Shown here one piece after another: positions 25,644 through 33,762 of a DNA stretch of 64,000 nucleotides; positions within the stretch are counted from its first letter, which is position 1, and each line of letters starts with the position of its first letter. Both the position numbers and the translations under genes were made by a program. The notes beneath the pieces are model-generated. The model saw nothing but the letters and a program-made list of their open reading frames with translations. It was not told where the DNA came from and ran no database searches. The stretch comes from DATBFU01 sp035498405 (GTDB lineage: Bacteria; Acidobacteriota; Thermoanaerobaculia; UBA5066; Gp7-AA6): NCBI GenBank assembly GCA_035498405.1, contig DATKAE010000031.1, positions 9,618 to 73,617 of the forward strand, read 5' to 3'.

Positions 25644-27827
25644 CTAGCTCGCCTTGGCGAGTCTCTCGCGCTTGCGCCGCTCCCACTCCGTTGCTCCCTG
25701 GCGATCTCCGACGGTCTCGGACAGCTTCACGGCGGTATCGAGCGTGCGCGCGGACGGCGTCTCTCTGACCATCTCCGACAGGAGATCCCGAAACTCCTTG
25801 ACCCGCCCCTGACTCGCGTAGAGGAGGGCGAGTCGCGACCAGGCGTTGAGATTCTCGGGAAAGCTGCGAATCTCGGAGCGGAAGGCTTGCTCCGCTTCTT
25901 GCTCTCGTCCCATTCGCGCCAGGATGTCGGCTCGCGTCGCCTGCAGATCCACCATCGGCGGCTCGTTCCACTTTCGCTCGATTTCCAGGGCACGCTCGAC
26001 GTCCTCGAGGGCCGCCGCGAGATTCCCGCCCCTCTGCTCGATGCGGGCCAGAATCAGCCACGGCCGGCGAAGCGTTCCGTCGCCCGAACGAAGGGCCTGC
26101 TGGATCTGTGAGCGCGCCGCCGCGAGGTCTCCCTGCTCGAGCGAGATGACGGCCAGCTCTTCGTGCACGTCCCGCTGGCCCGCCAGAGCCGCCGCCTCCA
26201 CGAGCGAACGCGCCTTCTCGAAATCGCGCGTCTCGACGTAGAGCTCGGCCAAGCCGAGCAGGATCTGGGGTGTTCCCGGGACGAGACGATCCGCGTGCTG
26301 GAGGGCCTCGATCGCTTCCTTCTGCCGGCCGGCCCGGCGCAGAACCATCGCCAGGGTCTCCCAGACCTCCAGCATCTCGGGGTTCTCGTTGGCGAGCTGG
26401 CGCAGGACCGCGATCGATTCGTCTTCGCGATTCTCCGTCGCCAGACGGGACCCGGTCTTCAACCGGTCGAGGATGCGGATGCGGTCGCGGGGACTGGGAA
26501 GATCCTTCGCGTCGCGGCGCGGGGAGGTCGCCGAGATGTATCCGAGAGCGGCGAGCTTTCGGAGCGTCTCCGGATCCGCGGCTCCCGGGTCCTGAAGGGG
26601 ACGGCTCATTGCCTGAAGCTCGACGCGCATGGACCGGAAGGCGGGCGGCAACTGGGAGGCGAGGTCGGTCCTCTCTCCCGGATCCGCGCGCCAGTCGTAG
26701 AGCTCCGGCCGGGGCGAGTCGATGTACTGAAAGCGGTCGTCGGAGAGCGAGGCGAGGTCGCTCCAGCCGAGATGAAAGCGGGGGTAGAGCGTCTCGCTGT
26801 AGACGCGGCGCTCGGTCCGGGGCTCTCGCGCGAGGGCCAAGAGCGAGGCGCCCGGGAGATCCCGCGAGGGTTCCTCCCCGAGAAGCGAGACCACCGTCGG
26901 AAAGACGTCCACGAGCCCGACCGCCCCCCGAACCCTCTGCGGAGGCGAGGCGCGTCCCGGGAGCTTGACGAAGAGGGGAACTCGAATCGACTCGCGATAG
27001 ACGAAGATTCCGTGCTCGTCCTCGCCGTGGTCGCCCAGTCCTTCTCCGTGATCCGAGAGAAACACGATGACGGAACGGTCGTAGAGTCCGCGGCCCTTCA
27101 AGAACTCGAGAAACTTCCCGACGATCGCGTCCGCCGCGGCGATCTCGCCGTCGTAGGGACGCGCGGCATAGCGGCTCCGGAAGGGCTCGGGCGGATCGTA
27201 GGGGCTGTGCGGCTCGTACAAGTGGAGAAAGGCAAACAGCGGCTTTCCGGACGGCTGTTTCTCGATCCAATCCTCCAGCAGCTTCTCGCTCTGCCATCCG
27301 GAGCGCTGAAGCTGTCCGAGCGCCTGGCCCGCGCGGCGCGATTCGATCCCGTCCTCGTAGAAATCGAAACCTTCCGAGATGCCTGTGAAATGGGAGAGCG
27401 CGAAGGCCGAGACGGCGGCACCCGTGGCGTAGCCCCTGGCCGAAAGAAAGCTCGCCAGTGTGCGGTGAGTCTTGTCGAGGTGGTAGCCCTGGTTGTCGCG
27501 CACGCCGTTCTGGAAGGGAAGGAGCCCCGTGAACAGGCAGACGTGGGAGGGCAGGGTGAGCGGAACCTGAGCCAGGGCGTTCTCGAAGACGATCGAGTCG
27601 GCTTCGAGGGCCTTCAAGGCCGGAGTCTCGACACCGGCATACCCGTAGGTCGGCAGATGGTCGGCGCGCAGGGTGTCGATCGAGATCAAGACGATCGGGG
27701 CCCCCGGGAATACCGGGGCGGCCTTTCGCCGGCAGGCGGTTGCGGCCGCGAGCGCGACGAGGGCGCAAAGGAGAAGCCGAGGCGCGGCCGCGAAGGGCCA
27801 GCCCCGGCAGGGAACTCGGGGTCTCAA
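25644..27827 (-). CDS. Sulfatase-like (alkaline phosphatase superfamily) hydrolase fused to TPR repeats, paralogue 3
   Basis: The 727-residue protein is closest to paralogue 1: shared runs include FAFLHLYEPHSPYDPPEP and YSETLYPRFHLGWSDLASL. Residues 14-32 form a signal or lipoprotein-type segment ending near Cys32. Metal ligands are IVLISIDTLRAD (Asp51) and LSDHGEGLGDHGEDEHG. The nucleophile position is Thr91-Leu-Pro-Ser-His95, not Cys/Ser-x-Pro-x-Arg. TPR repeats occupy about residues 470-720. A TTG start at 27827 overlaps the TGA of the upstream gene (TTGA), the usual sign of translational coupling. The catalytic specificity is unknown; a phosphodiesterase or transferase is as likely as a sulfatase. 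Confidence 0.86.
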   Translation of the reverse strand: MRPRVPCRGWPFAAAPRLLLCALVALAAATACRRKAAPVFPGAPIVLISIDTLRADHLPTYGYAGVETPALKALEADSIVFENALAQVPLTLPSHVCLFTGLLPFQNGVRDNQGYHLDKTHRTLASFLSARGYATGAAVSAFALSHFTGISEGFDFYEDGIESRRAGQALGQLQRSGWQSEKLLEDWIEKQPSGKPLFAFLHLYEPHSPYDPPEPFRSRYAARPYDGEIAAADAIVGKFLEFLKGRGLYDRSVIVFLSDHGEGLGDHGEDEHGIFVYRESIRVPLFVKLPGRASPPQRVRGAVGLVDVFPTVVSLLGEEPSRDLPGASLLALAREPRTERRVYSETLYPRFHLGWSDLASLSDDRFQYIDSPRPELYDWRADPGERTDLASQLPPAFRSMRVELQAMSRPLQDPGAADPETLRKLAALGYISATSPRRDAKDLPSPRDRIRILDRLKTGSRLATENREDESIAVLRQLANENPEMLEVWETLAMVLRRAGRQKEAIEALQHADRLVPGTPQILLGLAELYVETRDFEKARSLVEAAALAGQRDVHEELAVISLEQGDLAAARSQIQQALRSGDGTLRRPWLILARIEQRGGNLAAALEDVERALEIERKWNEPPMVDLQATRADILARMGREQEAEQAFRSEIRSFPENLNAWSRLALLYASQGRVKEFRDLLSEMVRETPSARTLDTAVKLSETVGDRQGATEWERRKRERLAKAS

Positions 27828-28804
27828 CGGGTGGCGTTCAGGAGCTCTTTGACGTCCTTGGCCTCGCTGCCATTGGGAGCAAGCTCGAGGTATTTGTGGA
27901 AATCGGCCTTCGCATCCGCCTTGTGCCCCTGTTGCAGACGCGCCAACCCCCGATAGTAGTAGGCATCGGCCAGGTCCGGGCTGATGGCGAGCGCCTTGCC
28001 GAAGGCAACTTCCGCCTCGGCGGATTTCTTCTTGTTGAACAGCACGATCCCGAGGTTCATGTAGACCTCGGGGTTCGTGACCTTCTCGGGAGGAACCTTT
28101 TCGAGGGCTGCCTTTCCCGCCTCGAGGTTTCCGTTCTGAAGCTCAATCGTCGCGACCAGAAACCAGGCGTGAATGTCGGTCGCATCGAGGCTGGTGGCCT
28201 GGCGCGCGTACTTGAGCGCCAGCTCTGTGTTTCCCTCCCCTTCGAAGGCCGCCGACAGACGCATGATCAGCGGTTCGCTGTCGGGCAGTTCGAGGAGGGC
28301 CACCTGGTAGGCCTCTCGAGCCTCGGCGAATTTCTTCTCCTGGAAGGCCGCGTTGCCCTTCTCGATCGCTTCCATGGTCTCCTTGGAGACCGTCTTTCCG
28401 CCTACCCGGAACTCCTCATGCGTCGCCGGCCCGGCCGGAGCCGCCTCCTTCGGTGCCGGGTCGAGCTTGGTGATGATGGTCGGGTTTCGCTCGACTTCTG
28501 AGAAATCAGCCCCCGTTTTCTTGGGAATGAACCCGGGAGCCTGGATCTCGATGTTCCAGCCGCCGCCGGATAGACCGAAGAACACCCACCGGCCCTTCGC
28601 GTCCGTCTTGATGTCCGGGCCGCCTTGGCCGCTGCGCGTCCACCGCAGGGAGACCGTGGCTCCCGCGATCGGCTGCCCCTTGTCGTCGGTGACCTGTCCT
28701 TCGACCCTGGCCCTTCCGCGCCATTCCTGGCCAAACGCCGGCCGGGCAAACACCAGAGCCATCCCGCAAACGAGAAACCCGACCGCCGAGCGGACTCTCA
28801 TCAT
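27824..28804 (-). CDS. Secreted regulatory-domain/TPR protein
   Basis: The 326-residue protein has a signal peptide (MMRVRSAVGFLVCGMALVFARPAFG) and one carboxypeptidase-regulatory-like beta-sandwich (VEGQVTDDKGQPIAGATVSL, about residues 33-110). Four to five TPR repeats follow from about residue 150 (AAFQEKKFAEAREAYQVALLELP). No catalytic residues are seen, so it is probably a periplasmic scaffold. The same beta-sandwich type opens the two receptors nearby, and TPRs end the three hydrolases, so the locus shares parts. GGGAGGCG precedes the ATG pair at 28804. A sigma-70-like promoter lies upstream at 28839-28867. It is coupled to the next gene by a 4-nt overlap. Confidence 0.84.
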   Translation of the reverse strand: MMRVRSAVGFLVCGMALVFARPAFGQEWRGRARVEGQVTDDKGQPIAGATVSLRWTRSGQGGPDIKTDAKGRWVFFGLSGGGWNIEIQAPGFIPKKTGADFSEVERNPTIITKLDPAPKEAAPAGPATHEEFRVGGKTVSKETMEAIEKGNAAFQEKKFAEAREAYQVALLELPDSEPLIMRLSAAFEGEGNTELALKYARQATSLDATDIHAWFLVATIELQNGNLEAGKAALEKVPPEKVTNPEVYMNLGIVLFNKKKSAEAEVAFGKALAISPDLADAYYYRGLARLQQGHKADAKADFHKYLELAPNGSEAKDVKELLNATR

Positions 28805-28838
28805 TCGCCTCCCAAGAGAAAATCAGGGAAACCTCGGA

Positions 28839-28867
28839 AATATATCTGCCGCCCGGCACGCGGGCAA
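28839..28867 (-). promoter_or_regulatory. Sigma-70-type promoter
   Basis: The minus strand reads TTGCCC (28867-28862), 17 bp, then TATATT (28844-28839). A start near 28832 gives a leader of about 28 nt before the regulatory-domain/TPR gene. It would drive that gene and the coupled sulfatase-like gene. Confidence 0.65.
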
Positions 28868-28983
28868 GCGAGGCCGCGTCTTTCCGTAGAAACGAATGGC
28901 CGGGTCGCCTGCGGCGCCCGGCCCCTTCTTTCGCCCCCCGGACCGCGGACCGCCGCGGGCCCGGGATCTGGAAAACGAATCGT

Positions 28984-31900
28984 CTAAAGCTTACGCCCCC
29001 TTTGCCCTCCGTCAACGAGAAAAACTTCTTGCGCGCCGACCGGGACGCGGTCGCCCGACCGGCGGCCGCCGGCGCCGCGCGAGGACCTCTTGAGGTAGCC
29101 GCGGCTTCCCGGCTCGAACCCCTCCCGGGCGAGATACGCCGCCAGAGGCGAGCGCGCCGCCTCCTGCCCGTCGACCTCCGAGACCAGGAGAGCCCGTCTC
29201 TTGCCGCTCTCCACTGAGTCCGCGAGCACTCGCGCGATCGCCCGCATCGCGAAGTCCCGCTGCGGCTCCTCCGCCGGCGGGAAGGTCAACAGGTTTCGCT
29301 CCGCGCGGCCGGAAAAGGCGACCAGCGCGCCGTCCTGCAGAATCACCTGCGCCCCGGCGGCGCGTTGCGGCCGCGCGCCCTCCCGGTCGGGCCACGGTAG
29401 CGCCGCGCCGTAGGGATTGGCCGGGTCGGTCGCCGCGAGGACCAGTGTCCGGGACTCCTCCCTCGCCTGTCGCAGAGCGCGCAGGCGCTCCTCGGCTCCG
29501 GGCACGGCGAACTGTGTGGCACCCAAGCCCGCGACGAAGTAGCCCCTGCGGACGCGCCCTCGCTCCTCGAGAGCCTTCAAGACCGGGTACGCAGCGCCAA
29601 ACCCCGCGGCAATGCCTTCGGACCGAATGCCTTCCCGTGTCAAAACACCCTGCCGGTCGAGCAGCGCCCGCACGAGCTCCATGCGGCGCTCGGTCTCCGA
29701 GGGGGCCGCCTCGGCACGCGGCACAAGCGACCAGCGACCCTCGCTGCCCGGGGGGCCGGCGGTCGAGGCGCGGAGAGACCCCCGGCGCGCATGGCGCCGG
29801 GCGGAACCAGCGCGAGCCAGGTAGGAGCGCAACGGGGCGAGCGTGTCGTTGGTGACCTCTCCGGCCCAGACCATCCTCCAGAGGGTGGCGAGGAGATCGC
29901 CCGAGAAGCCCTGCATCTGCCGGGCGAGGTCCTGGAAGAAGAGAGCGCCCCGGCGGGTAAGCAGCTCCCGGATTCTTCCTGCCGGCTCGCCCGGCACCTC
30001 CCGCGGTATCGGGGCGAGCAGGGCGTCGGTTCCGGCGGGATAGAGGGCGATGCGCCCGTCGTTGTCGGCCAGAGGCTCGATCCCCCGCCAGACGACTTCT
30101 CCGGCCGCGCAGAGCCCGTCGAGGTCCCCGGACCGGTAGTCGGCGACGCGCGCCGGAAGGATCTCGCTCTCGAGAGCGGAGGCGGCAACCGCGCAGCCCC
30201 GCAGTTGCTCGACGGTTGCCCGAAGCGCATCCGGGCCCCGCCGCGGGCGCCCGACCCACTGCCATTCCGCGAGAAACCGCGCGAACGCCGCGGGCAGGAC
30301 GGGCTCGACCTCGCGCCGCAGCCTCGCGAGCGAGCGGCGCTTGATCGCCCGCAGCACCTCCGCGTCGCACCACTCGCGAGAACGCCCGCGGGGGAGAAAC
30401 TCCCCTTCGACCACTCGCCCCGCCGCCGCCAGGCGCGCCAGCGTCTCCTTGACCGGCGCGATTCCGATTCCGAGCCGCGCCGCGACGGCCTCGGGCAGGA
30501 ACGGGGCGTGCGTGCGCGCGTAGCGCGACACGAGGTCTCTCAGGGGATCGGCGACCGGCCGGAGAAGCTCCGGCGGCACTCCCGGCGGAATCACCGTGCC
30601 GAGCGCGTCTCGTAGCCGCGCCGCATCTTCTGCCGCCGCGTACCGCCGCTCGCCCGCCACCGTGACGGCGATCGTGCGGGCCTCCGACTGCAGGCTCTCG
30701 ATGGCGCGCCGCCCCGCCGCCGGACCGCCCGCGCGCCGCGCGATCTCCTCTTCGGTCAGGTCGCCCAACGCGAGGAGCAAGTCGTGGACGGCGTCGCCGC
30801 CCGAGGCCGGCCGCTCCGAGCCCAGGCGTTGGAGCGACCTCTCGATCTCCTCGATCGCGTCCGGGTCGAGCAGCTCTCGAAGCTCGGCCTCCCCGAGCAG
30901 CTCCTTGAGCTGGGCCGGATCCACCGAAAGCGCCTGCGCGCGGCGCTCGGCGAGCGGCGCGTCGCCGTCGTAGATGAAGCTGCCGACGTACGAGAAGAGC
31001 AGCGACGCGGCAAACGGCGATGGCGTGCGCGAGTCGACGGCCACGACCCGGACGCGGCGCGTCTCGATTCGGGAGAGCAGGTCGACCAAGCCCGGCAGGT
31101 CGAAGACGTCGCGCAGGCATTCGCGATAGGTCTCGAGCAGAATCGGGAAGGAGCCGTAGCCCGCCGCCACCGACAGCAGGTCCGCCGCGCGCTTGCGCTG
31201 CGCCCAGAGCGGGGAGCGGCGGCCAGGGTGCCGCCGCGGCAAGAGAAGCGCGCGGGCCGCGTTCTCGCGAAACCGCGCCGCGAAAAGCGAGCTCTCGCCG
31301 AGGCTCCGAGCCACCAGGTCCTCGGCCTCCTCGGCGGGAGGAAGAAAGTGCGCCGTCTCCGGCGGCGCGTCCGCCTCGGGCAACCGAAACACGATCCCGT
31401 CGTCGGACCAGAGCATCTCGACCGAGAACCCGGTCGCCTGCGCCAGAAGCGCGCGCACCGCGACGGCCCACGGGGCGTGCACACGCGCGCCAAACGGGGA
31501 AAGGACGCACACGCGCCAGTCCCCGACCTCGTCCTGGTATCGCTCGACGACGATCACGCGGTCGCTCGGGACTTCGCCCGTCGCCTCGCTCTGCTCCGAG
31601 AGATAGGCCACGAGGTTGACCGCGGCGCGCTCGTCCAAGCCGTGACGCTCGCACAGGCGGCGTTCTGCGTCGCGCTCGGGAAGGTCCGCGAGCTCCCGGG
31701 CTAAGGCCCCGATGGCGCGCCCGAACTCGGCCGGACGGCCCGGCCGGTCGCCGTGCCAGAAAGGCATCCGCCCCGGCTCTCCCGGCGCGGGGCTGACGAG
31801 CACACGGTCGTGCGTGATCTCTTCGATGCGCCAGGAGGAGGCGCCGAGCAGGAAGACGTCGCCCGGCTGCGACTCGAAGACCATTTCTTCATCGAGCTCG

Positions 31901-33507
31901 CCGACCCGCCGGCTCGAGCGCGGATCGCCCCCCGAAAGGAAGACACCATAGAGGCCCCGGTCCGGAATCGTTCCCCCGTTGATGACGGCAACGCGCCGGG
32001 CTCCTTCACGGGCCTTGAGCCGGCCGCGCGCCCGATTCCAGGTGATCCGAGGGCGTAGGGCCGCGAACTCGTCGGACGGGTAGCGCCCGGAGAGCAGATC
32101 CAAGACGCCTTCGAAGGAAGACCGGGGAAGATCGGCGAAGGGAGCCGCCCGGCGCACGATCCGGTAGAGGCGGTCCACCGAGACCGAGTCCATCGCCGTG
32201 ATCGCGACGATCTGCTGCGCCAGGACGTCTAAAGGATTCCGGGGGTAGGCGGTCTCCTCGACTCTTCCCTCGATCATGCGAGCCGTCGCGGCCGCGCAAG
32301 CGAGCAGATCCCCCCGGTACTTGGGAAACAGGATTCCGCGAGAGACCTCGTCGACCGTGTGCCCGGCCCGGCCGATGCGCTGCATCCCGGAGGCGACCGA
32401 GGGGGGCGCCTCGATCTGGATCACGAGGTCGACCGAACCCATGTCGATGCCGAGCTCGAGCGAGGAGGTGGCGACGATCGCCGGAAGCTCGCCGCGCTTC
32501 AAACGCTGCTCGATCTCCAGCCGCTTGTCGCGGGCGATGGAGCCGTGGTGTGCGGCAGCGATCTCCTCCCCGGCCGCGTCGTTGATCGCGGCCGCCAGGC
32601 GCTCGGCCAGGCGCCGGCTGTTGACGAAGACCATCGTCGCCCGGTGCTGGCGGATCAACTCGACCAGGCGCGGGTGGATCGACGGCCAGATGGACCGGTC
32701 CGCGCCGGTCGCTCCGGGCTGCGACATGTCCTCCACCGGCACCTCGACCGAGAGGTCGAAGCGCTTGGGCCCGCCCGCATCCACGATCTCGACCGGGCGC
32801 GGCTTCCACTTCCCGTTCTTCCCGCTCGAGACCTCGCCGCCTCCGAGCAACCGGGCGATCTCCTCGAGCGGGCGCTGTGTCGCCGACAGCCCGATTCGCT
32901 GGAGCGGGCCACGACCGTTCGGGCGCAGTTCCTCCAGCCGCTCGAGCGAGAGGAAGAGATGGGTGCCGCGCTTGCTGCCCGCCACGGCGTGGATCTCGTC
33001 CACGATCACCGTGTCGACGGAGCCGAGTGTCGAGCGCGCGGCCGAGGTGAGCATCAAGTAGAGCGACTCCGGGGTCGTGATCAGGATGTCGGCCGGCGCG
33101 CGCGCCAGACGCACGCGGTCCGCCGCGGGCGTGTCCCCCGAGCGAATGGCGACGGCGGGAAGGCGGAAAGGATGTCCGCGCTCGCGCGCGACGGCGGCGA
33201 TGCCGGCGAGCGGGGCGCGCAGGTTCTTCTCGACATCGACCGCCAGGGCCTTCAGGGGCGAGACGTACAGGAGCCGGCAGCGCTCCCGCTTGCCCGGCTC
33301 CGGGGAGAACATCAGCCGGTCGATTGCCGCCAGAAACGCCGCCAGGGTCTTGCCCGAGCCCGTCGGCGCCAAGAGGAGCGTCGAGCGCCCCGCGACGATC
33401 GGCGGCCACCCTGCCCGCTGCGCCCGCGTGGGTTCGGCAAACGAAGCCGAAAACCATTCGCGCACGGCGGGATGAAAGGAGGAGAGCGGCTCGGCGGGGC
33501 GCAACAC
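28984..33507 (-). CDS. lhr: Lhr-type large ATP-dependent helicase
   Basis: The 1507-residue protein matches bacterial Lhr in length and order. A superfamily 2 helicase core has LLLAPTGSGKT (Lys53), VIVDEIHAVAGSKRGTH (DEIH box), GLSATQRP (motif III) and RIGRAGH (motif VI). The long Lhr-specific C-terminal region follows, with winged-helix and beta-barrel parts. Lhr proteins unwind DNA or RNA-DNA hybrids 3' to 5' and act in genome maintenance. The best start is GTG at 33507, which has no clear Shine-Dalgarno sequence. The second MITE-like copy ends 23 bp upstream and may have displaced its original promoter. About 180 bp after its stop nothing else is coded. Confidence 0.93.
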   Translation of the reverse strand: MLRPAEPLSSFHPAVREWFSASFAEPTRAQRAGWPPIVAGRSTLLLAPTGSGKTLAAFLAAIDRLMFSPEPGKRERCRLLYVSPLKALAVDVEKNLRAPLAGIAAVARERGHPFRLPAVAIRSGDTPAADRVRLARAPADILITTPESLYLMLTSAARSTLGSVDTVIVDEIHAVAGSKRGTHLFLSLERLEELRPNGRGPLQRIGLSATQRPLEEIARLLGGGEVSSGKNGKWKPRPVEIVDAGGPKRFDLSVEVPVEDMSQPGATGADRSIWPSIHPRLVELIRQHRATMVFVNSRRLAERLAAAINDAAGEEIAAAHHGSIARDKRLEIEQRLKRGELPAIVATSSLELGIDMGSVDLVIQIEAPPSVASGMQRIGRAGHTVDEVSRGILFPKYRGDLLACAAATARMIEGRVEETAYPRNPLDVLAQQIVAITAMDSVSVDRLYRIVRRAAPFADLPRSSFEGVLDLLSGRYPSDEFAALRPRITWNRARGRLKAREGARRVAVINGGTIPDRGLYGVFLSGGDPRSSRRVGELDEEMVFESQPGDVFLLGASSWRIEEITHDRVLVSPAPGEPGRMPFWHGDRPGRPAEFGRAIGALARELADLPERDAERRLCERHGLDERAAVNLVAYLSEQSEATGEVPSDRVIVVERYQDEVGDWRVCVLSPFGARVHAPWAVAVRALLAQATGFSVEMLWSDDGIVFRLPEADAPPETAHFLPPAEEAEDLVARSLGESSLFAARFRENAARALLLPRRHPGRRSPLWAQRKRAADLLSVAAGYGSFPILLETYRECLRDVFDLPGLVDLLSRIETRRVRVVAVDSRTPSPFAASLLFSYVGSFIYDGDAPLAERRAQALSVDPAQLKELLGEAELRELLDPDAIEEIERSLQRLGSERPASGGDAVHDLLLALGDLTEEEIARRAGGPAAGRRAIESLQSEARTIAVTVAGERRYAAAEDAARLRDALGTVIPPGVPPELLRPVADPLRDLVSRYARTHAPFLPEAVAARLGIGIAPVKETLARLAAAGRVVEGEFLPRGRSREWCDAEVLRAIKRRSLARLRREVEPVLPAAFARFLAEWQWVGRPRRGPDALRATVEQLRGCAVAASALESEILPARVADYRSGDLDGLCAAGEVVWRGIEPLADNDGRIALYPAGTDALLAPIPREVPGEPAGRIRELLTRRGALFFQDLARQMQGFSGDLLATLWRMVWAGEVTNDTLAPLRSYLARAGSARRHARRGSLRASTAGPPGSEGRWSLVPRAEAAPSETERRMELVRALLDRQGVLTREGIRSEGIAAGFGAAYPVLKALEERGRVRRGYFVAGLGATQFAVPGAEERLRALRQAREESRTLVLAATDPANPYGAALPWPDREGARPQRAAGAQVILQDGALVAFSGRAERNLLTFPPAEEPQRDFAMRAIARVLADSVESGKRRALLVSEVDGQEAARSPLAAYLAREGFEPGSRGYLKRSSRGAGGRRSGDRVPVGAQEVFLVDGGQRGRKL

Positions 33508-33530
33508 CCGCGCATTCTACGGAAGGTCAA

Positions 33531-33762
33531 CCCGGATTATTCATGGACACCCGGCCGAAACACGAGCACGTGACTGGGAAGAAACGGTCCGGCAGCGGGA
33601 GGTCGTCATGGCACCCGAGTGCACCTTGTCCGCGACAGAGATTTTTCGGCGAGGCAAGGAAGCGCGACGACGGCGATTCCGGGGCATCGTCGAGGAGCGC
33701 TGACGCCGCATTCGCCGGAAAAGATCGGAGCGGCGGCCGGAGTCGTTCATGAATAATGCGGG
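33531..33762 (+). mobile_element. MITE-like element, copy 2 (232 bp)
   Basis: The left end is CCCGGATTATTCATGGAC and the right end reverse-complements to CCCGCATTATTCATGAAC. It has the same orientation and boundaries as copy 1. The flanks are TCAA on the left and TTAC on the right, so no exact target duplication survives; one substitution on each side would make them TTAA. It lies immediately after the TAA stop of the membrane protein gene (33763-35511) and 23 bp before the Lhr start. In an RNA passing through it, the ends could pair. No transposase is encoded. Confidence 0.78.

Noticed and set aside
33541..33750. Small minus-strand open frame inside MITE copy 2, with a related one in copy 1
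   Set aside because: The arginine-rich translation has no recognisable domain, and the frame is not preserved between the copies in the diverged part. This is the usual by-product of a GC-rich repeat.
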